Assembly (NCBI RefSeq): GCF_018413645.1 | Contig: NZ_JAHCDA010000002.1 | Coordinates: forward strand, 1 to 64,000 | DNA: 64,000 nt | Origin: Roseococcus pinisoli | Lineage (GTDB): Bacteria > Pseudomonadota > Alphaproteobacteria > Acetobacterales > Acetobacteraceae | Direction of reading: 5' to 3' | In this document: in pieces, positions 25,118 to 33,818 of the stretch | Layout: the number at the start of each line of letters is the position of its first letter | Position numbering within the stretch: position 1 is the first letter of the stretch | Translations under genes and position numbers: made by a program | Notes under the pieces: model-generated | Database searches by the model: none | Told to the model about the DNA's origin: nothing | The model's input: the letters and a program-made list of their open reading frames with translations, nothing else

Positions 25118-26101
25118 ATGCCGCCGGAGCCTTTCGCCGTGTCACGACCCGTGTCGGCCGAGCCGCCGCCCTCCCTCAGCTATGCCGAGATCACCGGAAA
25201 ATCGCCGGAGGAGTTGGCGCGCCTTCTCGAGGGCGACCCGGCCGAGGCCGCGCGGCTGCTGGGGGCGGCCGCGCGCTATGGCATCGTCGAGGCCCAGGCG
25301 GTCTATGCGCAGCTGCTGCTCGACGGGCGTGGGGTGAAGCGCGATCCTGCGGCCGCCTTCCGCTGGTTCGAGATCGCCGCCGGGGCAGGCCTGCTCGACG
25401 CGACCAACATGATGGGCCGTTGCTTCGAGCTCGGCTGGGGCGTGCCGGTGGATCGGAGCCGGGCGGCGGAGCTCTACCGCGACGCCGCGGAACGCGGGCT
25501 GGACTGGGGCCAGTACAACTACGCGAACCTGCTGGCCCGGGGCGACGGCGTGCCGCTGGACCGCGACGCAGCGCTGATCTGGTACCGCCGGGCGGCTGAC
25601 CAGGGGCATGTGAAGTCGATGAACCTCGTCGGGCGCTTCACCGAGGAGGGTTGGGGCGGCCTCGCCGCCGATCCCGCGGCTGCCGAGGACTGGTACCGCC
25701 GTGCCGCTGAGGGCGGCGATTTCCGGGGACGGTTCAACCATGGTGCCGTCCTCGCCAGACGCGGCGAGGTGGAGGAGGCCGCCGGCTGGTTCCGCAAGGC
25801 CGCCGCGACCGGCACGCTCGGTTTCCTGCGCAGCATGGCGGCCTATCTGGAACAGCAGTCCCATGCCGGTCTGCGCCTCATCGGGGTCGAAGTGCTGGCG
25901 CGCTGCGCGGAATCCGGTGAGGCCGCGGACCTCTTCACCTATGGCATCGCCCTGGTCGAGCAGGATCCGGACGCGGCGCGGGAGTGGCTCGGCAAGGCCG
26001 CCGCGATGGGCCATGCGCAAGCCCGCGAAGCCCTGGCGGAGACGGGCCTGCGAGGGCGATGGACTCTCTTCCGCGCGCATATGCGGAAGGCGGGAATGTA
26101 G
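25118..26101 (+). CDS. Sel1-repeat (TPR-like) protein
   Basis: About 327 residues made of Sel1-like 36-residue helical repeats with the pattern A-x-x-x-G-x-x-x-A-x-x-x-L-G-x-x-Y-x-x-G-x-G-V-x-x-D, for example AQAVYAQLLLDGRGVKRDPA, MMGRCFELGWGVPVDRSRA and YNYANLLARGDGVPLDRDA. At least six repeats cover residues 45-310. No signal peptide is evident, so it is probably a cytoplasmic scaffold. The start is uncertain: ATG 25118 is preferred, ATG 25079 and GTG 25139 are in frame, and none has a strong ribosome site. Sel1 proteins mediate protein contacts; no partner is indicated by the context. Confidence 0.8.
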   Translation: MPPEPFAVSRPVSAEPPPSLSYAEITGKSPEELARLLEGDPAEAARLLGAAARYGIVEAQAVYAQLLLDGRGVKRDPAAAFRWFEIAAGAGLLDATNMMGRCFELGWGVPVDRSRAAELYRDAAERGLDWGQYNYANLLARGDGVPLDRDAALIWYRRAADQGHVKSMNLVGRFTEEGWGGLAADPAAAEDWYRRAAEGGDFRGRFNHGAVLARRGEVEEAAGWFRKAAATGTLGFLRSMAAYLEQQSHAGLRLIGVEVLARCAESGEAADLFTYGIALVEQDPDAAREWLGKAAAMGHAQAREALAETGLRGRWTLFRAHMRKAGM

Positions 26102-26154
26102 CGGGGCTGAGTCGGCACTCATTACGGCCGGCTTGCGTATTTTTTACTAATGGA

Positions 26155-26194
26155 AGCGTTCATTACGAAATTTGAAATTTTTGTAGCGTTCATT
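26155..26194. promoter_or_regulatory. Direct repeat pair AGCGTTCATT upstream of the TonB receptor
   Basis: AGCGTTCATT occurs at 26155-26164 and again at 26185-26194, exactly 30 bp apart, with AAATTTGAAATTT between. The surrounding 240 bp are AT-rich against a GC-rich genome, as for a regulated promoter. Spacing near three helical turns suggests two protein molecules on one face of the DNA. Confidence 0.35.
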
Positions 26195-26314
26195 GCAATG
26201 CGTCACTGGCGCGTAACAATCTGTGTTTGAACGTTTTATAAGCTGGCCTAAAATCTGATCGTTGCAAAAATGCAGCAGACTATTGTTCGCTATCATGCTT
26301 GCGGCCAAGTAATT

Positions 26315-26329
26315 TGAGAATGAGTATTA
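26315..26329 (+). promoter_or_regulatory. Candidate Fur box
   Basis: TGAGAATGAGTATTA matches 12 of the 14 defined positions of the 7-1-7 Fur consensus TGATAATNATTATCA. It lies 44 bp upstream of the start of a TonB-dependent siderophore receptor, the expected place for iron repression. Confidence 0.5.
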
Positions 26330-26372
26330 GTTGCCCTAGCAGCGAGTGCAGCATTATCTCGAAGGGCTGCAC

Positions 26373-28505
26373 ATGTCGCTGCGCGAAACTCCCTCCTCCT
26401 GGCAGCCAAGCCTCGGCCTGGTCGGCCTAGGCCTTCTGACCTCCTTTCCTGTTGGCGCCCAGACGCCCGCGCCCGACGCTCCCGTCAATCTTCCGGAGCT
26501 GAACGTCAGCGGCCCGGCACCGAACCGCTACGTCACGCCCCCGAACGCAACGGCGCCCCGCCTGCCGGTGAGCGTCCAGGACTCGCCGCAGTCCATCAGC
26601 GTGGTGCCCCGCACCCTGATCGACGAGCGCGGCGCCGTGTCGCTTCGCGAAGCGCTTCGTAACGTGACGGGCATCAGCCTCGCCGCCGGTGAGGGCGGCC
26701 TTTCGGGCGACAACCTCACCCTGCGCGGCTTCAGCGCCACCAACGATTTCTACATCGACGGCATCCGCGACAGCGCGCCCTACACCCGCGATCCCTTCAA
26801 CGTGGAGTCGATCGAGGTTCTCAAGGGCCCGTCGGCCATCATGTTCGGTCGCGGCTCGACCGGCGGCGTGATCAACCAGACCTCGCGGCAGCCGCAGGCG
26901 CGCAATTTCGGCGAGTTCACCATGTCCGGCATGGCGCCCCTGGGCTTCCGCGCCACCGGCGACATCAACGTCAGCGTCGGCGGCGTGGCCATGCGCCTCA
27001 ACGCCATGGCGATGCACCAGGACGTGGCGCGCCGCGACAATGTCTATAACGAGCGCTGGGGCGTCGCCCCCTCGATCACCTGGGGCCTCGGCGGCGACAC
27101 GCAGTTGACCTTCAACTACCTGCACCAGACCGAGAACAACATTCCCGACTTCGGCATCCCGATCATCGCGGGCCGCGTCGCGAATGTGCCGCTGCACAAC
27201 TTCTACGGCCTGCGCAATGTGGACCGGGAGCAGTATGTCACCGACGTGATGACGGCGCGCCTGCAGCACCGCTTCACCGAGGGCGTGACCTTCACCAACA
27301 CCTCGCGCTTCGGCAATTACTACCGCAACATCGACTCCACCGCGCCGCGCATCATCGGCACGGTGACGGCCCTCACGCCGCTCGCGAACATCATGGTCAA
27401 CCGCCAGGCGCAGCTCCGCGCCGGCACCAGCAATATCCTCGAGAACCAGTCCGAACTGCGCGTTCAGGCGGTGACGGGGCCGCTGCAGCACAATGTCGTC
27501 ACCGGCCTCGAGGTCGGCCGTGAATCGGTGCAGCTCCGCCGCTGGACCTCGACGCGCCCGAACGCGTCGCTTCTCTTCCCGGACTACAATCAGGCGCCGG
27601 GCTTCGTGGAAGCCCGCACCCTGACCGCCGACACCAAGACCAACGCCAACCGCGTCGCCGTCTACGCGGTCGACCAGATCCGCATCGGGCGGTTCTTCGA
27701 AGTGCTGGGCGGCTTCCGCTACGAGAACTTCGACGCGACCTCGACCAACCGCTTCGCCGGCAATACCGAGCTCCGCAGCAACAACAACATGTGGAGCTGG
27801 CGCGCGGCCGGCGTGTTCAAGCCGGTCCAGGGCGTGCGCACCTACTTCGCGGCCGGCACCTCGTTCAATCCTTCGGCGGAGAGCATCGCGCTCACGGCCG
27901 CCACGACGAACCTCGCCCCGGAATCGAATATTTCCTACGAGGTCGGCGCAAGCTGGGAGGTCACGCCGAACTTCCAGGTCCGCGGTGCCCTCTTCCAGAT
28001 CACCAAGGAAAACGCCCGCACCGTCGACCCGACGAATTCGACCGTGACCGTGCTGCAGGGTGAGCAGCGCGTCCGTGGCGGCGAGATCTCGGTGAGCGGC
28101 GCGCCGATCCCTAGCGTGCCGGGCTGGAACGTGATCGCCGGCTATACCTACCTGAACTCGGAGATCACCAAGTCGCGCAACCCGGCTGAGGTGGGCCGCG
28201 AGATGCTCAACACGCCGCGCCATACGGCGAGCTTCTGGACCACCTATGACCTGCCTTACGGCATCACGGTCGGCGGCGGCATCAGCTACGTCGACAGCCG
28301 CTACGGCAACACGACCAACACGGTGCGCGTGCCGGCCTATGCCCGCTACGACGCGACGGTCTCCTGGAACATCACCCAGGGCCTGACGGCGCGCCTGAAC
28401 GGCCTCAACCTGACGGATCGCCGGTTCTACGAGGGCGTCTACCAGGGCAACATCACCCCGGGTGCGGGCCGCACCTTCATCGGCTCGCTCACCGCGAGGT
28501 TCTGA
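26373..28505 (+). CDS. TonB-dependent siderophore receptor
   Basis: 710 residues. GAAGGG (26361-26366) precedes the ATG at 26373. A signal peptide (LGLVGLGLLTSFPVGAQ) is followed by a plug domain (about 60-170: DSPQSISVVPRTLIDER, LRNVTGISLAAGEGG, LRGFSATNDFYIDGIRD, VLKGPSAIMFGRGSTGGVIN) and a 22-strand beta-barrel that ends in Phe. The plug motifs are those of the FhuA/FecA/FpvA siderophore class. It imports ferric chelates across the outer membrane using TonB energy; no TonB, ExbB or periplasmic permease genes adjoin. Absence of an N-terminal signalling domain argues against FecR-type autoregulation; a Fur-like box lies upstream. The exact siderophore is unknown. Confidence 0.93.
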   Translation: MSLRETPSSWQPSLGLVGLGLLTSFPVGAQTPAPDAPVNLPELNVSGPAPNRYVTPPNATAPRLPVSVQDSPQSISVVPRTLIDERGAVSLREALRNVTGISLAAGEGGLSGDNLTLRGFSATNDFYIDGIRDSAPYTRDPFNVESIEVLKGPSAIMFGRGSTGGVINQTSRQPQARNFGEFTMSGMAPLGFRATGDINVSVGGVAMRLNAMAMHQDVARRDNVYNERWGVAPSITWGLGGDTQLTFNYLHQTENNIPDFGIPIIAGRVANVPLHNFYGLRNVDREQYVTDVMTARLQHRFTEGVTFTNTSRFGNYYRNIDSTAPRIIGTVTALTPLANIMVNRQAQLRAGTSNILENQSELRVQAVTGPLQHNVVTGLEVGRESVQLRRWTSTRPNASLLFPDYNQAPGFVEARTLTADTKTNANRVAVYAVDQIRIGRFFEVLGGFRYENFDATSTNRFAGNTELRSNNNMWSWRAAGVFKPVQGVRTYFAAGTSFNPSAESIALTAATTNLAPESNISYEVGASWEVTPNFQVRGALFQITKENARTVDPTNSTVTVLQGEQRVRGGEISVSGAPIPSVPGWNVIAGYTYLNSEITKSRNPAEVGREMLNTPRHTASFWTTYDLPYGITVGGGISYVDSRYGNTTNTVRVPAYARYDATVSWNITQGLTARLNGLNLTDRRFYEGVYQGNITPGAGRTFIGSLTARF

Positions 28506-28544
28506 ACGCGGCGCTGCTGACCATACTGTCGGCGCTCGAAGGGG

Positions 28545-28573
28545 AGGCGTTGCGCATGGCGCAACGCCTTTTC
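28545..28573 (+). terminator. Rho-independent terminator after the TonB receptor
   Basis: AGGCGTTGCGC and GCGCAACGCCT form a perfect 11-bp stem with a 3-nt loop, followed by TTTTCGCTTTTC, 40 bp after the receptor stop codon. Confidence 0.85.
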
Positions 28574-28714
28574 GCTTTTCCGCCCAGGAGAGACGGGCAA
28601 TCCGCTGGCCACCCATCCGCGAAGGTCAGGGAAGAGCGCGCGAGCCCGGTCGGAGCGTGCTCGCCGCGTTGAAGCGCAGCCAAGCGTGCCTCGACAGGGA
28701 TAGATCCCAGCCGG

Positions 28715-29512
28715 TCACGCGCCCGCCGTGGCGCCCCCATCGATCGGGATGACGGCGCCCGTGATGTAGCTTGAGGCGCTGGAAGCCAGCAGCAGCGCGA
28801 GCCCCTTGATTTCCGCAGGCTGCGCGAGCCGTCCGAGGGGCACGGTCGCCGCCGTCGCAGTGGCATTCGCCGCGTCGTGGAAGCGACCGCCGTTGATATT
28901 CGTCAGGAACGGTCCCGGGGCGAGGCCGTTCACCTGGATGCCGGCGGGCGCGAGCTCCAGCGCCAGCTCCTTGATCAGGTTCACCAGCGCAGTCTTGGAC
29001 GCCGTGTAGGCGTAGCCGATGGCCGGGTTCGCCCGCAGCCCCGCGATGGAGGCGGTGACGACGATCTTGCCCGAGCCCTGGCGTCGCAAGGCAGGCAGGC
29101 TGGCCTGGAGCGTGTGCAGAACGCCGGTCAGATTGATATCCAGGGTGCTCTGCCACAGCTCGGCGCTGAGGTTCTCGAGTCTGCCCACTTCGGCGGCGCT
29201 GGGGCCATAGCCGCCCGTGACGCCGGCATTGGCGAAGAGGATATCCAGGCCGCCGAGGGCGGTGACGGCTTCGCCGATGGTGCGCGTCAGCTCCTCGCGG
29301 TCGCGTACATCGGCCTTATGGCCCTGCACCTGCAGTCCACGCGCCCGCAGGGCCTCGACCTGCGTGGCCAGGGCCTGGCCGTTGCTATCGATGATGGCGA
29401 CGCGTGCCCCGTTCTCGGCCAGGCCTTCGGCGATGGCGAGGCCAATGCCGCTGGCCCCGCCCGTCACGATCGCCGTCTTGTCCTCGACGGAGAAGATGTC
29501 CCGGATGGTCAT
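28715..29512 (-). CDS. Short-chain dehydrogenase/reductase (classical SDR)
   Basis: 265 residues with the classical SDR elements: cofactor motif TGGASGIG (17-24), NAG (95-97), catalytic Ser155, and Tyr169-x-x-x-Lys173 in YTASK, and the C-terminal IPIDGG. Asp42 after the second beta strand favours NAD(H). It oxidises or reduces an alcohol or carbonyl in the cytoplasm. It is the last gene on the strand of the ABC transporter/monooxygenase operon, 84 bp after the permease gene, and may process the product of the monooxygenase. The substrate cannot be deduced. Confidence 0.88.
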   Translation of the reverse strand: MTIRDIFSVEDKTAIVTGGASGIGLAIAEGLAENGARVAIIDSNGQALATQVEALRARGLQVQGHKADVRDREELTRTIGEAVTALGGLDILFANAGVTGGYGPSAAEVGRLENLSAELWQSTLDINLTGVLHTLQASLPALRRQGSGKIVVTASIAGLRANPAIGYAYTASKTALVNLIKELALELAPAGIQVNGLAPGPFLTNINGGRFHDAANATATAATVPLGRLAQPAEIKGLALLLASSASSYITGAVIPIDGGATAGA

Positions 29513-29596
29513 CGGGCGATGACCTGCCGACCAGGCTCTGCCGGGGCGATGAAGATGTGGAGCATGAGGGAATGTCCCGAACGAAGAGGGAAAGGA

Positions 29597-30430
29597 TCAG
29601 TCACCGGCGGTGCCGATGGCCCGCCAGCGCGTCAGGCGCCGTTCGATCAGCAGGAAGATGGCGTTCAGCAGGTATCCGACAGCGGCCACCGTCAGCACGC
29701 CGGCGAAGAGGGCGCGGACATTCAGCACCTGCTGCGCTTCCAGGATGAAGTATCCGATGCCGCTATTGCCCGCGAGCATGCCCGTGATGACCGCCATGAC
29801 CAGCGTCATCGCCAGGGCCTGGCGCATGCCGACCAGGATATAGGGCAGGGCCGCCGGCAGGCCGATCTCGACCTGGGTCTGCCACCAGCTCAGGCGGAAG
29901 GTCTCGGCCGTCAGGCGCATGGTGCGGGACAGGCTGCGCGCGCCGGCAAAGGAATTGAGGAGGATCGGGAAGCTCGCGACGATCACCACGATGACGATCC
30001 GCAGCGCGTCATCCACCCCGAGATACAGGATCAGCAGCGGCAGGATGGCCGAGATCGGGATCTGGCGCAGCAGTTCCACGAAAGGCTCGGCCATGGCCCA
30101 GATGATCCGCACGCGCCCCATCAGGAAGCCGACGGTGATGCCCGCGACGGCGGCGATGGCGTAGCCGATGGCCGCCACGCGCAGCGTCTCGAGCAGCGCC
30201 GGCGCCAGCTCGCCCTCCCGCATCTGGAGCACCCACTCCGCCCCGATGGCCGAGAGCGACGGCAGCTCCGGCATGAAGATGGCGGAAGCCGTGACCTGCC
30301 AGGCCACGAGCATCAGAGCGACCAGGGTCCAGCCGAAGGCGCGGCTGCGCAGGTAGTGGCGTGCCCAGGCGAAGTTCGGGCGGGGAGCGGAGGCCAGCCC
30401 CGGCAGGGGAAGGGTGCGTTCTGCGGTCAT
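29597..30430 (-). CDS. ABC transporter permease, nitrate/sulfonate/taurine type
   Basis: 277 residues with about six transmembrane helices and the BPD permease loop (EAA-like: AETFRLSWWQTQVEIGLPAA) that contacts the ATPase. The family is SsuC/TauC. The ATG at 30430 overlaps the ATPase stop by 4 nt, so the two are co-translated. It forms the inner-membrane channel for the substrate delivered by the binding protein encoded at the head of the operon. Confidence 0.9.
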   Translation of the reverse strand: MTAERTLPLPGLASAPRPNFAWARHYLRSRAFGWTLVALMLVAWQVTASAIFMPELPSLSAIGAEWVLQMREGELAPALLETLRVAAIGYAIAAVAGITVGFLMGRVRIIWAMAEPFVELLRQIPISAILPLLILYLGVDDALRIVIVVIVASFPILLNSFAGARSLSRTMRLTAETFRLSWWQTQVEIGLPAALPYILVGMRQALAMTLVMAVITGMLAGNSGIGYFILEAQQVLNVRALFAGVLTVAAVGYLLNAIFLLIERRLTRWRAIGTAGD

Positions 30431-31224
30431 GCGGGGGCTCCTTCCTGCAGCACGCGGTGCAGGATCTCGCCGCGCAGGTTCAGGTAGGTTTCGTGCGCGC
30501 GGGTCTCGATCTGATCGCGCGGGCGGGAGACGGTGACCGGCGCGTCCTCCTCGATGCCCTTGCCGCCTGGCGCGAGCACGATCACGCGGTCGGAGAGGTA
30601 GAGCGCCTCGTCGATGTCATGGGTGACGAAGAGGATGGTGAGCCCGTGGCTGCGCCAGACATCCAGCAGCAGATCCTGCAGCTTGGCGCGGCTGAGCGCG
30701 TCGACGGCGGAAAAGGGCTCGTCCAGCAGCAGGATGCGCGGGCGGGAGGCCAGGGCGCGCGCGATGGCGACGCGCTGCTGCATGCCGCCCGAGAGCTCGG
30801 CGGGGTAGCGGCCGGAAATGCCGTGCAGCCCGACCTCGGCCAGTTTCTCCTCGATCACGGCGTCCCATTGCCGCGGATCGGCCTCGCGGCCTTCCAGCGC
30901 ATAGGCGTGGCGCAGGCCGAAGCGGATGTTCTCGCGCACCGTTTTCCAGGGCAGCAGCGATTCCGCATAGTTCTGGAAGACGTAGCGCACGCTGTCGGGC
31001 GGTGCCGCCACCGGCGCGCCGTCGATCTCGACCGCGCCGGCGGTGGGCTGCTCCAGCCCCGCGACCAGGCGCAGCAGCGTCGATTTGCCGCAGCCCGATC
31101 GGCCGACGATCGAGATGAAGCTGCCTGGCTCGATCGAAAGGCTGACGGGCGAAAGGCCGGTCACCGTCTCGCCGGTGGCGGTGGTGTAGCGTTTGCCCAC
31201 GCCACGGATACGCACCGCGCTCAT
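30427..31224 (-). CDS. ABC transporter ATP-binding protein, nitrate/sulfonate/taurine type
   Basis: 265 residues. Walker A GRSGCGKST, Q-loop FQNYAESLLPW, signature LSGGMQQRV, Walker B ILLLDEPFSAVD and switch VTHDIDEA are complete, as in SsuB/TauB. The ATG at 31224 overlaps the monooxygenase stop by 4 nt; the longer open frame to 31572 is antisense to nothing useful but overlaps the monooxygenase, so it is not the start. It powers uptake through the adjacent permease. Confidence 0.92.
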   Translation of the reverse strand: MSAVRIRGVGKRYTTATGETVTGLSPVSLSIEPGSFISIVGRSGCGKSTLLRLVAGLEQPTAGAVEIDGAPVAAPPDSVRYVFQNYAESLLPWKTVRENIRFGLRHAYALEGREADPRQWDAVIEEKLAEVGLHGISGRYPAELSGGMQQRVAIARALASRPRILLLDEPFSAVDALSRAKLQDLLLDVWRSHGLTILFVTHDIDEALYLSDRVIVLAPGGKGIEEDAPVTVSRPRDQIETRAHETYLNLRGEILHRVLQEGAPA

Positions 31225-32585
31225 GCCGTCAGTGCCGGGGCGCGCGCCGCATGCGGGCTGGGCGGCACGGCCAGGCCCAGATGTCCCCGCAGGGTCGAGG
31301 TGTCGTAGCTGCGGCGATAGATGCCGAGGCGCTGCAGTTCCGGCACCACGAGGTCGACGAAGGCATCGAGCGGCGTTCGCGCATAGGCGGGGAACAGCTT
31401 CACGCCATCGAAGGCGCGGGCCTCGAAATTCTCCGCGATCCAGCGCGCCACGCGAGGCCCGCTGCCGACGACGGGCGGCTGGTTCAGGTGTCCGCGGTTG
31501 GAAATGTAATGGAACAGGTCGTGGAGGGTGACGCTCTCGTCGCCGAAGGCCGCGAGCGCCGTGCCCAGCCACGGATGCTGCCGGAACGTCTCCTCCGTGA
31601 AGGCGTCGACGATGCGCTCGTCGCGGGGCACGCGGGACAGATCGAGGCCGAGCAGCGCGCCCACCTGCATCGGCGCATATTCGCCAACCACGAGGTCCTG
31701 CACTTCCTTGAACTTGCGCCGCGCTTCGGCGTCCGTGCCGGCGACATAGAAGGTGATGCCGGGAATGATGAACTGATCATCCGGGTCGCGGCCGTATTGC
31801 GGCAGCAGGCCTTTGATGCGGCGATAGTAGTCGCGATTCCATTCGGTGGAGACGAAGGGGCTGAAGCGGATATCCGCATGGCGCGCGCCGTAATGGAAGG
31901 ACTTCTCCGACCCGCCCGCATGCACGATGGGGATGCGCCCCTGTGGTGGCCGCGGCAGGTTCAGCGCGCCGCCCACCGAGTAGAACTTGCCTTCGAATTC
32001 CAGCGGATGGCTGCGGCTGAGGTCGAACAGCGTGCCCTTCTCGCGGTCGTCCACGAAATACCCGTCCTCCCAGCTTTCGGAGAGGCCGTGGACGATGCCG
32101 ATGAACTCCTCGGCGCGGCCGTAGCGGTCCTCGCGAACCGCGTGGCGGGCCTGGCCATAGTTGCGGGCGGGGCCGTCCACGCCGTCGGCGCCGGTGACGA
32201 TGTTCAGCCCCGCTCGGCCCTGGCTCAGATGATCCAGCGAGACGAGGGCGCGCGCGCTGTCATAGGGGCCGGCATAGGTGGTGTTCACCGTCACCACGAG
32301 CCCGATGTGACGCGAGATCGCGGCGGCATAGGCGGCGAGGGTGAAGCCCTCGAGCTTGAACACGTCATTGTGCCAATTGCCGACGGCGGTGGGCGTGCTC
32401 GAGATGGCGTTGCCCATGAAGTAGTAGTCGAACAGCCCGCGCTCCGCCGTGCGTACGGTATCGGCGAGGTAGACAGGGTCCACGGTGCCGCCGTTGAAGG
32501 CTTCCGGAAGGCGCCAGGCGCTGGCGTGCCGGCCGGTGGGCCAGGCGGAATAGGCGAGCTTGACGGTTCGCTGACGGGTACTCAT
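31221..32585 (-). CDS. FMN-dependent flavin monooxygenase (NtaA/SnaA/DszA family)
   Basis: 454 residues, a two-component FMNH2-dependent monooxygenase of the bacterial luciferase superfamily. Family features are TGRHASAWRLPE at the N-terminus, YYFMGN, TVNTTYAGPYDSARALVSLD, AGLNIVTG, the block RHAVREDRYGRAEEFI, and IPIVHAGGSEKS. Members cleave C-S or C-N bonds in desulfurisation or chelate breakdown, using FMNH2 from a separate reductase; no reductase gene is adjacent. It sits 3 bp after the binding-protein gene and overlaps the ATPase gene, so uptake and oxidation of the same compound are coupled. Likely substrates are an organosulfur compound or an aminocarboxylate, which is inference from family and transporter type. 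Confidence 0.9.
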   Translation of the reverse strand: MSTRQRTVKLAYSAWPTGRHASAWRLPEAFNGGTVDPVYLADTVRTAERGLFDYYFMGNAISSTPTAVGNWHNDVFKLEGFTLAAYAAAISRHIGLVVTVNTTYAGPYDSARALVSLDHLSQGRAGLNIVTGADGVDGPARNYGQARHAVREDRYGRAEEFIGIVHGLSESWEDGYFVDDREKGTLFDLSRSHPLEFEGKFYSVGGALNLPRPPQGRIPIVHAGGSEKSFHYGARHADIRFSPFVSTEWNRDYYRRIKGLLPQYGRDPDDQFIIPGITFYVAGTDAEARRKFKEVQDLVVGEYAPMQVGALLGLDLSRVPRDERIVDAFTEETFRQHPWLGTALAAFGDESVTLHDLFHYISNRGHLNQPPVVGSGPRVARWIAENFEARAFDGVKLFPAYARTPLDAFVDLVVPELQRLGIYRRSYDTSTLRGHLGLAVPPSPHAARAPALTA

Positions 32586-32588
32586 GGC

Positions 32589-33611
32589 TCAGCTCGTGGC
32601 GGTCGGGAAAAGGCGCTGCGCCACGTCGATGTCATTGGGGACGTTGGCGTAGCGGTTGCCCGTGTTGATCCACGCATTCAGCTGGGCCAGCTCCACGGGC
32701 CGGCTGAAACCGGCATAGGAGGCGGTGGTGGCGGCCTCCAGCACGCCCGGCGTCTGCTGGTCGAGCGCGATCAGGTCGATGCTCGTTTGTGCCTTGACGT
32801 GGGCAGCCTTCTGCTCGGGGCTCAGCGCGCCATACCAGTCGATGGTCTCGCGCAACGCCTTGCTGAAGCGCTCTGCCACCTCCTGGTTGCGGCCGAACCA
32901 GCCGCGCGTGGCCCACCAGCCGGCGATCGGGCTGCCATCGGCGAGGTTCAATGCGGAGGTGTCGGGGTTCAGCACCGCGCGGAAACCGTATTGCCGGATC
33001 CACTGGTAGGAATTCACGACGCTCGAGCTGAAGGCCACATCGGCCTGGCCGCTCTGCAGGATGGCACCGAAGGTCGTCTGATCCGGCACGATGGAGAAGC
33101 GGATGGAGCGCGGATCCACCCCATTGGCCGCCAGCACGGCGGAAGCGATGGCGCGGAACTGCGGCGGCGCGCCGAGGGCGATGCGCGCGCCCGTCAGGTC
33201 GCGTGCCTCGCGCCGGGGGCTGTCGCCGCGCACGAGGAAGAACTGGCGGTTGCCGGTGCCGTTATGCGGCGCCACCAGTCCGATATCGAAGCCGTTCTTG
33301 ATGGCGGAGAGCCCGGCGAAGATATCGGCGAAGCCCAGCCCGGCGCTGCCATTCACGGCGGCAGTGATATTGTTGGGGCCGGTCGCCAGCTCGGTCAGCT
33401 TCAGATCGAGCCCCTGGCGGCGGAAGAAACCTTCCTGGATGCCGGCGCGAAAATCCTGCGGCATGACGGAGCCCGAGACGCAGGCGATACGCAGCTCGGT
33501 CAAGGCGGCTTCGGCGCGCGCGCCGGGCACCAGGGCGGGGAGGGCGAGCGAGGTCGGGAGTGCCAGGAAGCCACGACGGCGCCAGGAGCTTTGCGGGGGC
33601 GTATGAGGCAT
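32589..33611 (-). CDS. ABC transporter substrate-binding protein, nitrate/sulfonate/taurine type
   Basis: 340 residues from the ATG at 33611, preceded by AAGGTG. The N-terminus SSWRRRGFLALPTSLALPAL followed by VPGARAEA is a twin-arginine signal. The body is an SsuA/TauA-like type II binding protein (LTELRIACVSGSVMPQDFRA; GLDLKLTELATGPNNITAAV; GSAGLGFADIF). It binds an aliphatic sulfonate-like or related small anion in the periplasm. It is the first gene of the operon with monooxygenase, ATPase, permease and SDR. The ORF extends upstream to 33647, but the Tat motif and ribosome site favour the shorter start. Confidence 0.88.
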   Translation of the reverse strand: MPHTPPQSSWRRRGFLALPTSLALPALVPGARAEAALTELRIACVSGSVMPQDFRAGIQEGFFRRQGLDLKLTELATGPNNITAAVNGSAGLGFADIFAGLSAIKNGFDIGLVAPHNGTGNRQFFLVRGDSPRREARDLTGARIALGAPPQFRAIASAVLAANGVDPRSIRFSIVPDQTTFGAILQSGQADVAFSSSVVNSYQWIRQYGFRAVLNPDTSALNLADGSPIAGWWATRGWFGRNQEVAERFSKALRETIDWYGALSPEQKAAHVKAQTSIDLIALDQQTPGVLEAATTASYAGFSRPVELAQLNAWINTGNRYANVPNDIDVAQRLFPTATS

Positions 33612-33653
33612 CGAACACCTTAATGCGTATGTTTGTAGTGAAATCAATAATCA

Positions 33654-33684
33654 ACATAATTATGTGTTGTATATGAAAAACACA
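33654..33684. promoter_or_regulatory. Nested palindromes upstream of the sulfonate-type operon
   Basis: ACATAATTATGT (33654-33665) is a perfect 12-bp palindrome, and TGTGTT (33663-33668) pairs with AACACA (33679-33684). Both lie in a very AT-rich stretch 43-73 bp before the binding-protein start, where a promoter and operator would be expected. Confidence 0.4.
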
Positions 33685-33818
33685 ATACGAATGCGCATGT
33701 CTGCCCGGCGGCGGCGATGCCTTGCGAGACGTGGGGCATGCATGATCCGTTGATCGTTTGGGGGCGGGCGTGAGAGCGGTGATCCCACGCCGGTCGCTGA
33801 CCTTCGGAACGAAAGCGA

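Noticed and set aside
30427-31572. Longer start for the sulfonate-type ATPase
   Set aside because: Residues before 31224 overlap the monooxygenase gene and are Arg/Pro/Ala-rich shadow sequence.
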